This document shows positions 1 to 8,122 of a stretch of DNA of 64,000 bases, in pieces. The DNA lies in contig NZ_LLZG01000312.1 of the NCBI RefSeq assembly GCF_001509475.1, positions 1-64,000 on the forward strand. The letters run 5' to 3'. The stretch is from Streptomyces regalis (lineage in GTDB: Bacteria > Actinomycetota > Actinomycetes > Streptomycetales > Streptomycetaceae). Position 1 is the first letter of the stretch, and each line of letters starts with the position of its first letter. The position numbers and the translations under genes are program-made. The notes below the pieces were generated by a model that was given only the letters and a program-made list of their open reading frames with translations, was not told where the DNA came from and searched no databases.

Positions 1-1
1 G

Positions 2-160
2 GGCACGCCGGGGGGCGTGCGCCGGGGGATCGTGGAGGCGTATCGGGTGCGGTGTGTGGTGGATCGGGCCGTGGCAGTGGGCGGCGGGGCGGGGGAGTCG
101 GGGTTGCGGGTGGTGGCTCGGGGGCCGGGTGGGCAGGTGCTGTACGAGGTGGTGCGGTGA
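2..160 (+). CDS. C-terminal fragment of an unidentified protein
   Basis: An open frame enters from the left edge and stops with TGA at 158-160, giving the last 52 residues of a protein that begins outside the window. The tail is rich in Val, Gly and Arg, alternates hydrophobic residues in a beta-strand-like way and ends LYEVVR. Codon third positions are almost all G or C, as in real genes of this genome. It converges on the glycosyltransferase gene at 225-1886. No family can be assigned from so short a piece; an accessory beta-sandwich of a glycopolymer enzyme is only a guess from context. Confidence 0.5.
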   Translation, partial: GTPGGVRRGIVEAYRVRCVVDRAVAVGGGAGESGLRVVARGPGGQVLYEVVR

Positions 161-224
161 GGATTCCTCAGCCCCCGCTCGGCATGCCGCCAGGCTCTTG
201 CTAGAAGTGACCGTCGGCGCGCGC

Positions 225-1886
225 CTACCGCATCGCGCTCCTCAGCAGCCGGGCCGCTCTTCTCACCCTCCGGCCCGCCACGCGCCGTACCACCGGCCGT
301 ACCAACCTCGCCGTCACGCCCACCGGCTCCCACCGCACCTGCAGGCGGCCCGGGCCGCGGCCCTCCGGTTCGATCGTGACCCGGTGCGGCGCCGTGCCGG
401 TGTGGTAGTCGATGCGGGCCGTCAGGGGCGGGAAGGACAGGGGCGCCAGGAGTACGGCCGTATGGGACAGGCCCTGGTGCTCGATGCGCAGGAGCGGGTG
501 GCGGACGCCGGCGAAACCGTGGTGGGGGACGGGGGCCGACGACAGGTCCAGGTGGACGTGGCCTTCGAAGATGCCGGGGCGGACGGGGGAGAGACGGAAG
601 GCGGTCGTGAGGCGGTGTCGGCCCGGGCGGATGAGGAGGCTCGCGCGGTGGGGACCCACCGGGAGGCGCAGGCCGGGGTCGTAGGTCCGGATGGTGAGGT
701 CGACCGAGGCGCCCGGGCCGCGCGTGAGCTCCGTGATCTCGTGCCGGAACTGGGCGCTGCGGAACGGCCGGGTGTCCAGCTCCAGGTCGGCGACGTCCAG
801 TTCGCTGCGGGCCCAGTCCGTGGTGGGGAGGCTGTCGCCCCAGTACGTGTGGCCGTCGGCGTCCGGTGTCACCTGCCTCGGCGCCACCCCGTGGCCCAGC
901 CCCCGCGCCGCCAGCCGGGCCTCGGCGAAACGGCGTTCGCGGATCAGCTGCAGGACCACTCGTTCCGGGCGGGGCAGGCGGGCGTAGGCCGTGGGGGACA
1001 GGGTTTCCAGATAGGGGGTCATGATGTCCGCGAAGCCGGTCAGCCACTCCTCTTCGCGGTACGGCAGGTCCCCGGCGTACATCCGGAAGTCGTGCTTGAG
1101 GAACTTGTAGTCCTTGTCCTCGCGCAGCACCCCGTGCCCGCTCTCGGCGAGGAAGCCGTCGATGAGGCGCTGGACCTCGACGCGGTCGCGGACGTTGTCG
1201 AGCCGGTGGCGCTGGTTGGAGATCGATGCGGCGTCCGTGGCCGCGTACGGCGCGATGTACCAGCGGTACACCGGCTCGGGGATGATCGTGAACTCCTTGG
1301 CCAGACAGTACGCCTGCGTCGTGAACAGCTGGTCCTCGTAGTGGATGCCCTCCGGGAACCGCAGGTCGTGCCGGTCCAGGAACGCGCGGGCGTACATCTT
1401 GCTCGTCGACAGGTGCTCGAAGAGCAGCCGGGGTTCGGACTCGATGCCGACCACGGTGCGGCGCTCGGCGACCAGGTGCGGCATCCACTTCGTACGGCGT
1501 CCGCTGTCCTCCCGGATCCGCACCACCGCGCCCATCGCGAAGTCGATCTCCCGCTCACGGTGGGCGGCGAGCAGCAACTCCACGGCGTCGTCGGGAAGCT
1601 CGTCGTCGCTGTCCAGGAACATCACGTACGGCGCCCGGGCGATCTCCAGGGCACGGTTGCGCGGGGCGCTGCAGCCGCCGCTGTTCTCCGGCAGTCGGAG
1701 GTGGCGGATGCGGGGATCCTGGGCCGCCAACTCCCTTGCCACGTCCGGTGTTTCGTCCGTCGAGTGGTCGTCGCTGATGATGATCTCGATGTTGGCGTGG
1801 GTCTGCCGGCGTACCGATTCCACGGCACGGGGGAGGCGTGCCGGGTCGTTGTAGACGATCACAGTGACCGTGACGTCCGGTTTCAT
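225..1886 (-). CDS. GT2 family glycosyltransferase with C-terminal beta-rich domain
   Basis: A 553-aa protein, probably cytoplasmic or membrane-associated, that transfers a sugar from a nucleotide-sugar donor during glycopolymer assembly. The N-terminal GT-A domain (about 1-230) shows the GT2 hallmarks: TVIVYND start, DDHSTDE nucleotide-binding motif, NSGGCSAPRN loop and the metal-binding FLDSDDELP. The remaining roughly 300 residues carry a helical linker and a beta-rich C-terminal domain ending in an Arg-rich tail. The ATG at 1884-1886 overlaps the TGA of the upstream glycerophosphotransferase gene (ATGA), so the two are translationally coupled. Its overall plan resembles the product of 12061-13704. 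Acceptor and donor sugar cannot be deduced. Confidence 0.85.
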   Translation of the reverse strand: MKPDVTVTVIVYNDPARLPRAVESVRRQTHANIEIIISDDHSTDETPDVARELAAQDPRIRHLRLPENSGGCSAPRNRALEIARAPYVMFLDSDDELPDDAVELLLAAHREREIDFAMGAVVRIREDSGRRTKWMPHLVAERRTVVGIESEPRLLFEHLSTSKMYARAFLDRHDLRFPEGIHYEDQLFTTQAYCLAKEFTIIPEPVYRWYIAPYAATDAASISNQRHRLDNVRDRVEVQRLIDGFLAESGHGVLREDKDYKFLKHDFRMYAGDLPYREEEWLTGFADIMTPYLETLSPTAYARLPRPERVVLQLIRERRFAEARLAARGLGHGVAPRQVTPDADGHTYWGDSLPTTDWARSELDVADLELDTRPFRSAQFRHEITELTRGPGASVDLTIRTYDPGLRLPVGPHRASLLIRPGRHRLTTAFRLSPVRPGIFEGHVHLDLSSAPVPHHGFAGVRHPLLRIEHQGLSHTAVLLAPLSFPPLTARIDYHTGTAPHRVTIEPEGRGPGRLQVRWEPVGVTARLVRPVVRRVAGRRVRRAARLLRSAMR

Positions 1887-4102
1887 ACCGCCTCCCGGGG
1901 GCTCGGCGCCGGCGTGCGTTCCTCCAGCGGGATCACCGGCGGCAGGGCGTCTTCGCTCTCGCCCAGGAACACGCGGCGTACGACCCGTTCGGCGGCACGT
2001 CCGTCGTCGTACTCGCAGAAGCGGCGCCGAAAGGCCGCCCGGGCCTTCGTTGCGCCCTCGTCCTGCCATGCCTCGGTGGTGAGGATGTCCGCCAGTTCCC
2101 GCTGGGTGCGGGCCACCTGGCCGGGTGGCTCGGCCGGCAGGTCGAAGTAGACGCCGCGGGTGGAGCGGTAGGTCTCCCAGTCGTCGGCGTAGACGACGAT
2201 CGGACGGTCGAGGTTGGCGTAGTCGAACATGATGGACGAGTAGTCCGTGACCAGCGCGTCGGCGGCCAGGCACAGGTCCTCGACCGGGTCGTAGGCGGAG
2301 ACGTCGATGATCCGGCCCGTGCGGCGCAGGGCGGTCAGCGGGGACGGCCTGCCGTCGTAGAAGTAGTGGCCGCGGATCAGCAGGACCGTGTCCTCGCCGA
2401 GCTGGTCGGCGAGGGTGGCGAGGTCGAGGCGGGGGGTCCAGCCGGCCTCGTAGTCGCGGTGGGTGGGGGCGTAGAGGATCGCGCGGTGGGCCGGGGGGAT
2501 GCCCAGGCGGTCGCGTACGGCGCGGATGTCGGCGGCGGTGGCCGTGTAGTAGACGTCGTTGCGCGGATAGCCGTAGTCGAGGGAGACGAAGCGGGAGGGA
2601 TACGCCCGCTCCCACATCCGGGTGGAGTGGCTGTTCGCCGAGACGCTGTAGTCCCACTTGTCGATACGGGCGAGCAGCGCCTGGAAGTCGAGGCCCTTGG
2701 CGGCGGCCGGGAACTCCAGCTGGTCCACGCCCATGCGCTTGAGCGGGGTGCCGTGATGGGTCTGGAGATGGACCGCGTCCGGGCGTTTCACCACCGCGTT
2801 GGGGAAGTTGACGTTGTTGACCAGGTACTTCGCCGTGGCCAGCACCTCGCGGCAGCGGCGGGTGCCGGGGAGTACATGGTCGGTGTGGGGTGGGAGGAGA
2901 GGGGCGTTCTCCGGCGTCACCACCCACACCGGGTGGATCTGCGGGGCGAGTTCGGTGAGCTTGGCGGCGATCGCCGCCGGGTTGCAGGCCACTCCGCGGT
3001 TCCAGTACGCCGCGAAGACGGCCAGGTTGGGGTTGACCGGGCGGGACAGGGACGTGCGGTAGTGGTGGTCTCCGAGGGCGGCGGCGACCTGGCGTCCACG
3101 GCTTCGTACGGCCGCCTTCGCGGCGCGGCGGGCGCGGTTGGCGGCCTGGAAGGCGCGGTACCTGGTGTACGCGTCCTCTTCGAGGAGGGCGCGGCGGATG
3201 GCCTCGGGGCCGGAGGGGGGACGGTGCCCGGGCGGGCGGTGCCGGACGGCCGCTTCGCCGGCTCGGCGGAAGAACTCCCTGGCCACCGCGTCCGGCATAG
3301 CGGTGCGGGCGAAGGTGCGCAGGCAGTCCTGGACCATGACGTCGTACAGGACGGCGTCGGGGGCGGGGCCGGCGGTGGGGCGGGCGGCGGGGCGGTTCCG
3401 GGCGAGGACGAGGAGCGTTTCGTAGCGGTCGATCAGGGCGTAGCGCTCCTCCGGGGTGACCGGGGGGAGGCTCTCGGGGCGCAGCTCGCGGTGCTCGTAC
3501 GCCACTTGGTTCAGGGCGGCGATGTGGTCGGCGAGGAGGAGGGACGCGTAGGCGGCGTACGGCTCGTCGGGGGTGGTGAGTTGGTGTTCGTGCGCCTGCC
3601 AGAAGGGGGTGCGCAGCGCGCGGTTGCCGAGCAGCGGGGTGATGCGGAGGGCGGTGCGGGCGATGCCGTCGAGGGGGTGGGCGGCGCGGCCCGCGCGGGC
3701 CAGGCGGGGGCCATCCTCGGAGGGGAGGCCGGAGGCCTCCCAGGTGGAGCGGACATGGTCGAAGAGGAGGACGTCGACCTCATCCGGCAGATCCGCGACA
3801 CGCTCGGCGACCGTGCGCGGGGCCCCGGCGGGCAGGCCGTCCTTGGCGTGCACGAAGTGCAGCCAGCGGCCACAGGCCCGGGACGCCCCCGCCGAACGGG
3901 CCGCGGCGTCCGCCGTCCCGTCCGGCAGGGGCAACACCAGCATCTCGGAGGCGTACGCCCCAGCCGCCTCCTGCGCCCAGGCGCCGACCGCGGCCACGAT
4001 CACCTCGACCTCGGGGTGGGGGTGCGCGGCCAGGGAGGCGAGGAGTCCGGTCAGGCGGTCCTGGGTGTTGGGCCCGTGGACGATGACGCTGAGCTCGGGC
4101 AT
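1883..4102 (-). CDS. CDP-glycerol:polyglycerophosphate glycerophosphotransferase-like protein with degenerate N-terminal GT domain
   Basis: A 739-aa protein of the TagB/TagF (Glyphos_transf) family, which adds polyol-phosphate units from CDP-activated donors to a teichoic-acid-like chain on the cytoplasmic membrane face. The C-terminal catalytic half (about 350-700) contains the family landmarks: QTHHGTPLKRMG, YGYPRNDVYY, ILYAPTHRDY, LIRGHYFYD and VTDYSSIMFDYANLDRPIV. The N-terminal 200 residues have the GT2-like start ELSVIVHG but lack the DDxS and xDSDD motifs that the other fusions keep (FVHAKDG stands where the metal motif should be), so this half is probably not a functional transferase. 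It is first of a coupled pair with the gene ending at 225; a promoter probably lies in 4103-4209. Confidence 0.88.
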   Translation of the reverse strand: MPELSVIVHGPNTQDRLTGLLASLAAHPHPEVEVIVAAVGAWAQEAAGAYASEMLVLPLPDGTADAAARSAGASRACGRWLHFVHAKDGLPAGAPRTVAERVADLPDEVDVLLFDHVRSTWEASGLPSEDGPRLARAGRAAHPLDGIARTALRITPLLGNRALRTPFWQAHEHQLTTPDEPYAAYASLLLADHIAALNQVAYEHRELRPESLPPVTPEERYALIDRYETLLVLARNRPAARPTAGPAPDAVLYDVMVQDCLRTFARTAMPDAVAREFFRRAGEAAVRHRPPGHRPPSGPEAIRRALLEEDAYTRYRAFQAANRARRAAKAAVRSRGRQVAAALGDHHYRTSLSRPVNPNLAVFAAYWNRGVACNPAAIAAKLTELAPQIHPVWVVTPENAPLLPPHTDHVLPGTRRCREVLATAKYLVNNVNFPNAVVKRPDAVHLQTHHGTPLKRMGVDQLEFPAAAKGLDFQALLARIDKWDYSVSANSHSTRMWERAYPSRFVSLDYGYPRNDVYYTATAADIRAVRDRLGIPPAHRAILYAPTHRDYEAGWTPRLDLATLADQLGEDTVLLIRGHYFYDGRPSPLTALRRTGRIIDVSAYDPVEDLCLAADALVTDYSSIMFDYANLDRPIVVYADDWETYRSTRGVYFDLPAEPPGQVARTQRELADILTTEAWQDEGATKARAAFRRRFCEYDDGRAAERVVRRVFLGESEDALPPVIPLEERTPAPSPREAV

Positions 4103-4209
4103 CGCGGGGGCTCCTTCACCTTCGTCATCACTCCGGGGACCCTGTGTCCGTCATAGTGGCACCAATAGGATGAAAGGGGCGCCCGGAGTTGCGCCTGACG
4201 GGGGAGACC

Positions 4210-5061
4210 TCAGGCGGGAGCAGGAGCCTTCGGCTTCGGCTTGGCCGGCTTGTCACCCGTGAAGGCCTCGTACTCCTTCAGCACCTCGTCCGTCGGCCCG
4301 TCCATGCGCAGCTCGCCGCGCTCCAGCCACAGGACGCGGTCACATGTGTCGCGGATCGACTTGTTGTTGTGGCTGACCAGGAACACCGTGCCCGCATGCT
4401 TGCGCAGCTCGCGGATCCGGGCCTCGGAACGCTTCTGGAAGGAACGGTCGCCGGTCGCGAGGGCCTCGTCGATGAGCAGGACGTCGTGGTCCTTGGCGGC
4501 GGCGATGGAGAACCGCAGGCGGGCCGCCATGCCGGAGGAGTACGTGCGCATGGGGAGGGTGATGAAGTCGCCCTTCTCGTTGATGCCGGAGAAGTCGACG
4601 ATCTCCTGGTAGCGCTCCTTGACCTGCTCGCGGGACATGCCCATCGCGAGGCCGCCGAGGTGGACGTTGCGCTCGCCGGTGAGGTCGTTCATCAGGGCCG
4701 CGTTCACGCCGAGGAGGGAGGGCTGGCCGTCGGTGTGGATACGGCCGTTCTCGACCGGGAGCAGGCCCGCGACCGCCTTGAGCAGGGTCGACTTGCCGGA
4801 GCCGTTGGTGCCGATGAGGCCGATGGCCTCGCCGCGGTAGGCGACGAAGGAGACGTTCTTCACGGCGTGCACCTTGCGCACGCCCGCCGCCTTCTCGGAC
4901 TGCTTGCGGCGCAGGATGCGGTTGAGGGCGGCGGTGGCGGAGCCGCGGCCGCCGCCCGTGCCGTTGACGCGGTAGACGATGTCGACGCCGTCGGCGACGA
5001 CGGTGGGGATGCGGTCGTTGTGGTTGTTGCGGTCGTCTGTGATCTTCGCGTTGTCATCCAC
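4210..5061 (-). CDS. Polysaccharide/teichoic acid ABC exporter, ATP-binding subunit (TagH/Wzt type)
   Basis: A 283-aa ATPase that powers export of a finished glycopolymer across the membrane with the permease encoded just upstream. Walker A GTNGSGKST is at about 84-92, the signature YSSGMAARLRF and Walker B VLLIDEALATGD follow, and the switch His is in VSHN. The sequence between Walker A and the signature (LNDLTGERNV) is typical of the ABC-2 polysaccharide exporter subfamily. The C-terminus is a short Pro/Lys/Ala tail with no Wzt carbohydrate-binding domain, as in TagH-type proteins. The GTG start at 5059-5061 overlaps the permease stop by eight bases, so the pair is translationally coupled. 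The substrate is inferred from the surrounding glycerophosphotransferases. Confidence 0.92.
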   Translation of the reverse strand: MDDNAKITDDRNNHNDRIPTVVADGVDIVYRVNGTGGGRGSATAALNRILRRKQSEKAAGVRKVHAVKNVSFVAYRGEAIGLIGTNGSGKSTLLKAVAGLLPVENGRIHTDGQPSLLGVNAALMNDLTGERNVHLGGLAMGMSREQVKERYQEIVDFSGINEKGDFITLPMRTYSSGMAARLRFSIAAAKDHDVLLIDEALATGDRSFQKRSEARIRELRKHAGTVFLVSHNNKSIRDTCDRVLWLERGELRMDGPTDEVLKEYEAFTGDKPAKPKPKAPAPA

Positions 5062-5974
5062 GGCCGTACGTCTCCTCAGCCTTCCAGAAGTAGATGAAGC
5101 CGCCGACGCCGGCGAGCAGCGCCCAGCCCGTCGCGATCGCCCACACGTGCGGCGGGAGCTGTTTCGCGTGGAAGCTGTCGATGAGTGCGAAGCGCATCAG
5201 GTCGATGTAGACGGCGGCGGGGTTGACCTGGAGGGCCGAGGTCACCCAGGACGGCGTGTGCGTGTGCTTGCTCATCATGTGGGCGATGCTGAACATCACG
5301 CCCGACGCGTACATCCAGGTGCGCAGCACGAACGGCATCAGCTGGGCGATGTCCGGCGTCTTCGCACCCATCCGGGCCACGATCATCGCGACGCCGGCGT
5401 TGAAGATGGACTGCAGTACCAGTGCCGGGACCGCCAGCACCCAGGAGGCGGCCACCGGGATGCCGAAGCAGAGCAGGATCACGACCAGGGCCGCCATTGA
5501 GAACAGGAGTTGCTGGAGCTGTTGCAGCGCGAAGGAGATCGGCAGCGCGGCCCGCGGGAAGTGCAGGGCCCGGACCAGGCCGAGGTTGCCGGAGATCGCG
5601 CGGGTGCCCGCCATGATCGAGCTCTGTGTGAACGTCCAGACGAACACCCCGGTCACCAGGAACGGGACGAAGTCCGGCACGCCGCGGCTGGTGCCCATCA
5701 GCTTGCCGAAGATGAAGTAGTACACCGCCGCGTTCAGCAACGGCGTCAGCACCTGCCAGACCTGGCCGAGCTTCGCCTGGCTGTACTGGGCGGTGAGCTT
5801 GGCGGTGGAGAACGCGGCGATGAAGTGCCGGCGCGCCCACAGCCGGCGGATGTACTCGGGCAGGGAGGGGCGGGCGCCGCTGACCGAGAGTCCGTGCCGG
5901 GCGGCGAGGGCCGCGAGGTCGACCGGGGCCGGGGCGGGTGTCGTCGGGGGCGGTGTGTCGAGGACCTGGCTCAC
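5054..5974 (-). CDS. Polysaccharide/teichoic acid ABC exporter, permease subunit (TagG/ABC-2 type)
   Basis: A 306-aa ABC-2 permease with six predicted membrane segments (for example VYYFIFGKLM, FLVTGVFVWTF, LFSMAALVVILLCFGIPV, WALLAGVGGFIYFWKA) after a cytoplasmic N-terminus. The motif around RRHFIAAFSTAKLTAQYSQ and LGQVWQVLTPLLNA is the conserved entry of TagG-like permeases. I chose the GTG at 5972-5974 (start VSQVLDTP) because a GAAAG stretch lies eight bases upstream; an in-frame GTG at 6032-6034 would add 20 basic residues. It forms an operon with the ATPase at 4210 and is divergent from the tetR gene at 6216 across a 0.24-kb repeat-containing region. Confidence 0.9.
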   Translation of the reverse strand: MSQVLDTPPPTTPAPAPVDLAALAARHGLSVSGARPSLPEYIRRLWARRHFIAAFSTAKLTAQYSQAKLGQVWQVLTPLLNAAVYYFIFGKLMGTSRGVPDFVPFLVTGVFVWTFTQSSIMAGTRAISGNLGLVRALHFPRAALPISFALQQLQQLLFSMAALVVILLCFGIPVAASWVLAVPALVLQSIFNAGVAMIVARMGAKTPDIAQLMPFVLRTWMYASGVMFSIAHMMSKHTHTPSWVTSALQVNPAAVYIDLMRFALIDSFHAKQLPPHVWAIATGWALLAGVGGFIYFWKAEETYGRG

Positions 5975-6050
5975 ATCCGCTGCTTTCGTTCGTGGGGGAT
6001 GGGGCGCACGACGTTTTCTTACGTGGCTCTTCACGTCTTCTTACGTCGGG

Positions 6051-6199
6051 ACGGGGCCGTATCGTCGCAACGTGAGCGTAGGTCGAATGGACGTCGGAAC
6101 GCAACCGTTTCGTCGTGACGTGATGCGTGGGGAATACGTGGGGACGAGACCGTTTCGTCGTGACGGAATGCGTGGGGACGGGACCGTATCGTCGCTACG
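6051..6199. repeat. Four direct repeats between the exporter and tetR genes, probable TetR operators
   Basis: A 22-bp unit of the form ACGNNACCGTWTCGTCGYNACG occurs at 6051-6072, 6099-6120, 6144-6165 and 6178-6199, spaced 48, 45 and 34 bp start to start. The core CGTCGTGACG is itself a short inverted repeat (CGTC/GACG), best preserved in the two middle copies. The array fills the divergent promoter region between the TagG-like permease and the TetR regulator, and the last copy ends four bases before the putative tetR -10 box. Position and symmetry suggest operators; binding is inferred. Two TTCTTACGT elements at about 6015-6023 and 6038-6046 lie on the exporter side. Confidence 0.6.
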
Positions 6200-6202
6200 C
6201 CC

Positions 6203-6208
6203 TATGCT
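6203..6208 (+). promoter_or_regulatory. Putative -10 box of a leaderless tetR promoter
   Basis: TATGCT lies seven bases upstream of the ATG at 6216, the spacing expected if transcription starts at the start codon itself. No Shine-Dalgarno sequence precedes that ATG. The fourth operator-like repeat sits directly upstream, where repressor binding would block polymerase. Confidence 0.4.
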
Positions 6209-6215
6209 GGTCCGT

Positions 6216-6842
6216 ATGACGACCAACGCCGACCAGCCCCAGACGCGTCCGCGCCGTCGGAGCCCTGCTGGGGCGGCTGTACTCCGGGAGGACGTGACGG
6301 AAGCCATCCGGGCAGCCGTCTTCGAAGAGCTCGCGGCCGTCGGCTATGCACGGATGTCGATAGAGGGCATCGCGCGCCGCGCGGGCGTCGGCAAGACCGC
6401 GGTGTACCGGCGCTGGCGTTCCAAGCTGCACTTGGTGCTCGACGTGGTGTCCGCGGTCGCGGTGATGGGTCTGCCCGCGCCGGACACGGGCTCTCTGGAG
6501 GGCGACCTGCGCTTGCTTTACGAGGTCACCTCCCGCGCCCTGCGCCACCCCGTGGCCTCGCAGATCCTCCCGGACCTCCAGGCCGAGGCGGCCCGCAACC
6601 CCGAGATCGCCGAGGCGCTGCAGAAGGCGCTGGAGCAGGGGCAGGAGGGAGTCGCCAGCGGGATCGTGAAGGCTGCGGAGCAGCGCGGCGAGCTGCGCGC
6701 AGGCGTCGACGACGAGCTGGCCCTCGACATCATCTCTGGCCCTCTGTACTGGCGCTCGGTGGTGGTCCGCAGCCCGAAGCTACCCAAGGGCTACCTGGAC
6801 TCCCTGGCGCGGGCCACCGCCGAGGCCCTGAAGGCGCTGTGA
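6216..6842 (+). CDS. TetR family transcriptional regulator
   Basis: A 208-aa one-component repressor. The N-terminal helix-turn-helix (about 20-65) reads VTEAIRAAVFEELAAVGYA, MSIEGIARRAGVGKTAVYRRW and SKLHLVLDVV, the canonical TetR DNA-binding layout with recognition helix KTAVYRRW. The C-terminal half is an all-helical ligand/dimer domain of the TetR_C_11/16 kind (HPVASQILPDLQAEAARNPE, ISGPLYWRSVV). The ATG at 6216 is preferred over the in-frame ATG at 6204 because a -10-like TATGCT precedes it at leaderless spacing. Four repeats upstream make autoregulation and control of the divergent glycopolymer exporter likely. The ligand is unknown. Confidence 0.9.
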   Translation: MTTNADQPQTRPRRRSPAGAAVLREDVTEAIRAAVFEELAAVGYARMSIEGIARRAGVGKTAVYRRWRSKLHLVLDVVSAVAVMGLPAPDTGSLEGDLRLLYEVTSRALRHPVASQILPDLQAEAARNPEIAEALQKALEQGQEGVASGIVKAAEQRGELRAGVDDELALDIISGPLYWRSVVVRSPKLPKGYLDSLARATAEALKAL

Positions 6843-6881
6843 GTAGGCTGCGCGCAGCGACCGCCGGTTGAGCGAGGCGGC

Positions 6882-6903
6882 GTCACCGCGCGCGTGCGGT
6901 GAC
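6882..6903. terminator. Inverted repeat between tetR and the response regulator gene
   Basis: GTCACCGC at 6882-6889 and GCGGTGAC at 6896-6903 form a perfect 8-bp stem with a six-base loop, 40 bases after the tetR stop and 21 before the next GTG. It may terminate tetR or act as an operator for the response regulator gene; there is no T-tract. Confidence 0.35.
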
Positions 6904-6924
6904 CGGAGTAGAGGCGGAACTGCC

Positions 6925-7569
6925 GTGAGAGTCGTGATCGCCGAGGACAACGCCCTGCTGCGCGAGGGCCTGGTCCTCCTGCTGACGTCGGCCGGACACG
7001 ACGTCGTGGCCGTCGCCACCACCGGCCCCGAGATCCTGCCCGCGCTGCTGGAGCACCGCCCCGACGCCGCCGTGCTCGACGTACGGATGCCGCCCGACTT
7101 CCGCGATGAGGGCCTGCGCGCCGCACTCGCCGCGCGCAAGGAGATGCCCGGGCTGCCGGTGCTGGTGCTCTCCCAGTACGTCGAGGAGTCGTACGCCGCC
7201 GAACTCCTCGCCGGCGGCGCGAGCGGCCTCGGCTACCTGCTGAAGGACCGGGTCGGCCGGGTCGACGAGTTCCTCGACGCGCTGGAACGGATCGCGGCCG
7301 GCGGCACGGCGCTGGACCCCGAGGTCGTCACCGAGCTGCTGACCCGCCGCCGCGACTCCCCGCTCGACTCGCTCACCCCGCGCGAGCGCGAGGTCCTGGC
7401 GCTGATGGCCGAGGGCCACGACAACGCGACCATCGCCAAGACGCTCGTCGTGACGGAACGCGCCGTCCACAAGCACATCGGCAACGTCTTCCTCAAGCTG
7501 GGGCTGCCGCAGAGTGACAGTGGGCATCGGAGGGTGCTGGCTGTGCTGACGTACTTGAACAACGCGTAG
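6925..7569 (+). CDS. NarL/LuxR-type response regulator, orphan
   Basis: A 214-aa two-component response regulator. The receiver domain (1-120) has the acidic pair in IAEDN (E7, D8), phosphoacceptor D52 in VLDVRMPP and the conserved Lys in LLKDRV (K107). A LuxR-type HTH follows (about 148-210): LTPREREVLALMAEGHDN and TIAKTLVVTERAVHKHI. The GTG at 6925 is preceded by GAGGCGG at good distance. No histidine kinase gene lies beside it, so it is an orphan regulator or is served by a distant kinase. The C-terminal SDSGHRRVLAVLTYL is common in Streptomyces regulators of this class. Targets are unknown. Confidence 0.92.
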   Translation: MRVVIAEDNALLREGLVLLLTSAGHDVVAVATTGPEILPALLEHRPDAAVLDVRMPPDFRDEGLRAALAARKEMPGLPVLVLSQYVEESYAAELLAGGASGLGYLLKDRVGRVDEFLDALERIAAGGTALDPEVVTELLTRRRDSPLDSLTPREREVLALMAEGHDNATIAKTLVVTERAVHKHIGNVFLKLGLPQSDSGHRRVLAVLTYLNNA

Positions 7570-7613
7570 CCGGCGCTCAGCGGGTGTTCTGGCGAGCGCT
7601 GGCCGGCGCCGGA
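7569..7613 (+). terminator. Possible terminator after the response regulator gene
   Basis: Just after the stop codon, GCCGGCGCTC and GAGCGCTGGC with CCGGCGCCGG nearby can form an imperfect GC-rich stem-loop. No T-tract follows, as is usual in this genus. The call is tentative. Confidence 0.3.
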
Positions 7614-7632
7614 TGGGTGGAGGGGTGAGAAG

Positions 7633-8004
7633 GTGAGAGTTCGCTATTTGGGTTCTCCGGATTCACCGCCCAATCCCGTCGACGGCAGGTACCACCTCAC
7701 CCCCGGCCGGGAGTACGTCGTGCTCGAACTGCATGTGAGTAGCGACGGTTCTTCCTCGCTGCGAATTGAGGACTCGCCGGGTGAACTCGCTGGCCTGTAC
7801 AGTGGGAAGTGCTTTGATCAAGTGTCGGACGTCATCCCTTCCCAGTGGAGTGTGGAGATCAACCGCCGAGGTGGTTTGATCCTCGGGCCGAGGGAATGGA
7901 TTGCAGGCGACTTCTGGGAACGCATGATGGAACGTGACCCAGAAGCGGAGTCCAGTTTCGAAGTAATTCGAGACGCGATTCTGGCAGAGGATCCCGGCAC
8001 GTAA
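7633..8004 (+). CDS. Hypothetical protein, possible immunity-like
   Basis: A 123-aa acidic, soluble protein with no signal peptide or membrane segment. It begins MRVRYLGSPDSPP, has alternating strand-like segments (REYVVLELHVS, SLRIEDSP, WSVEINRRGGLILG) and ends in an acidic helix (FWERMMERDPEAE). GGAGGGG lies upstream of the GTG at 7633. G+C at third positions is lower than in the neighbours, with codons such as TTT, ATT and GAA, which suggests recent acquisition. Size, acidity and genomic setting resemble small immunity proteins found near Rhs-type toxins in Streptomyces, but I recognise no specific family. Confidence 0.6.
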   Translation: MRVRYLGSPDSPPNPVDGRYHLTPGREYVVLELHVSSDGSSSLRIEDSPGELAGLYSGKCFDQVSDVIPSQWSVEINRRGGLILGPREWIAGDFWERMMERDPEAESSFEVIRDAILAEDPGT

Positions 8005-8122
8005 TCGCTGCCCTCATAACTCCTGTCACAGTCGGCCACCACCCAGACTGAACACCCCCGACACGGGATTCTCGGAGGACATTCTTGGCAACAAGTTCTC
8101 CCGGCCCGGCGGCACCGCCATC

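Noticed and set aside
54..2150. Long plus-strand open frame (698 codons) opposite the first two glycosyltransferase genes
   Set aside because: It is the antisense shadow typical of GC-rich DNA: no family motifs, Gly/Arg/Val/Asp-rich composition, while the minus strand shows clear GT2 and TagF motifs.
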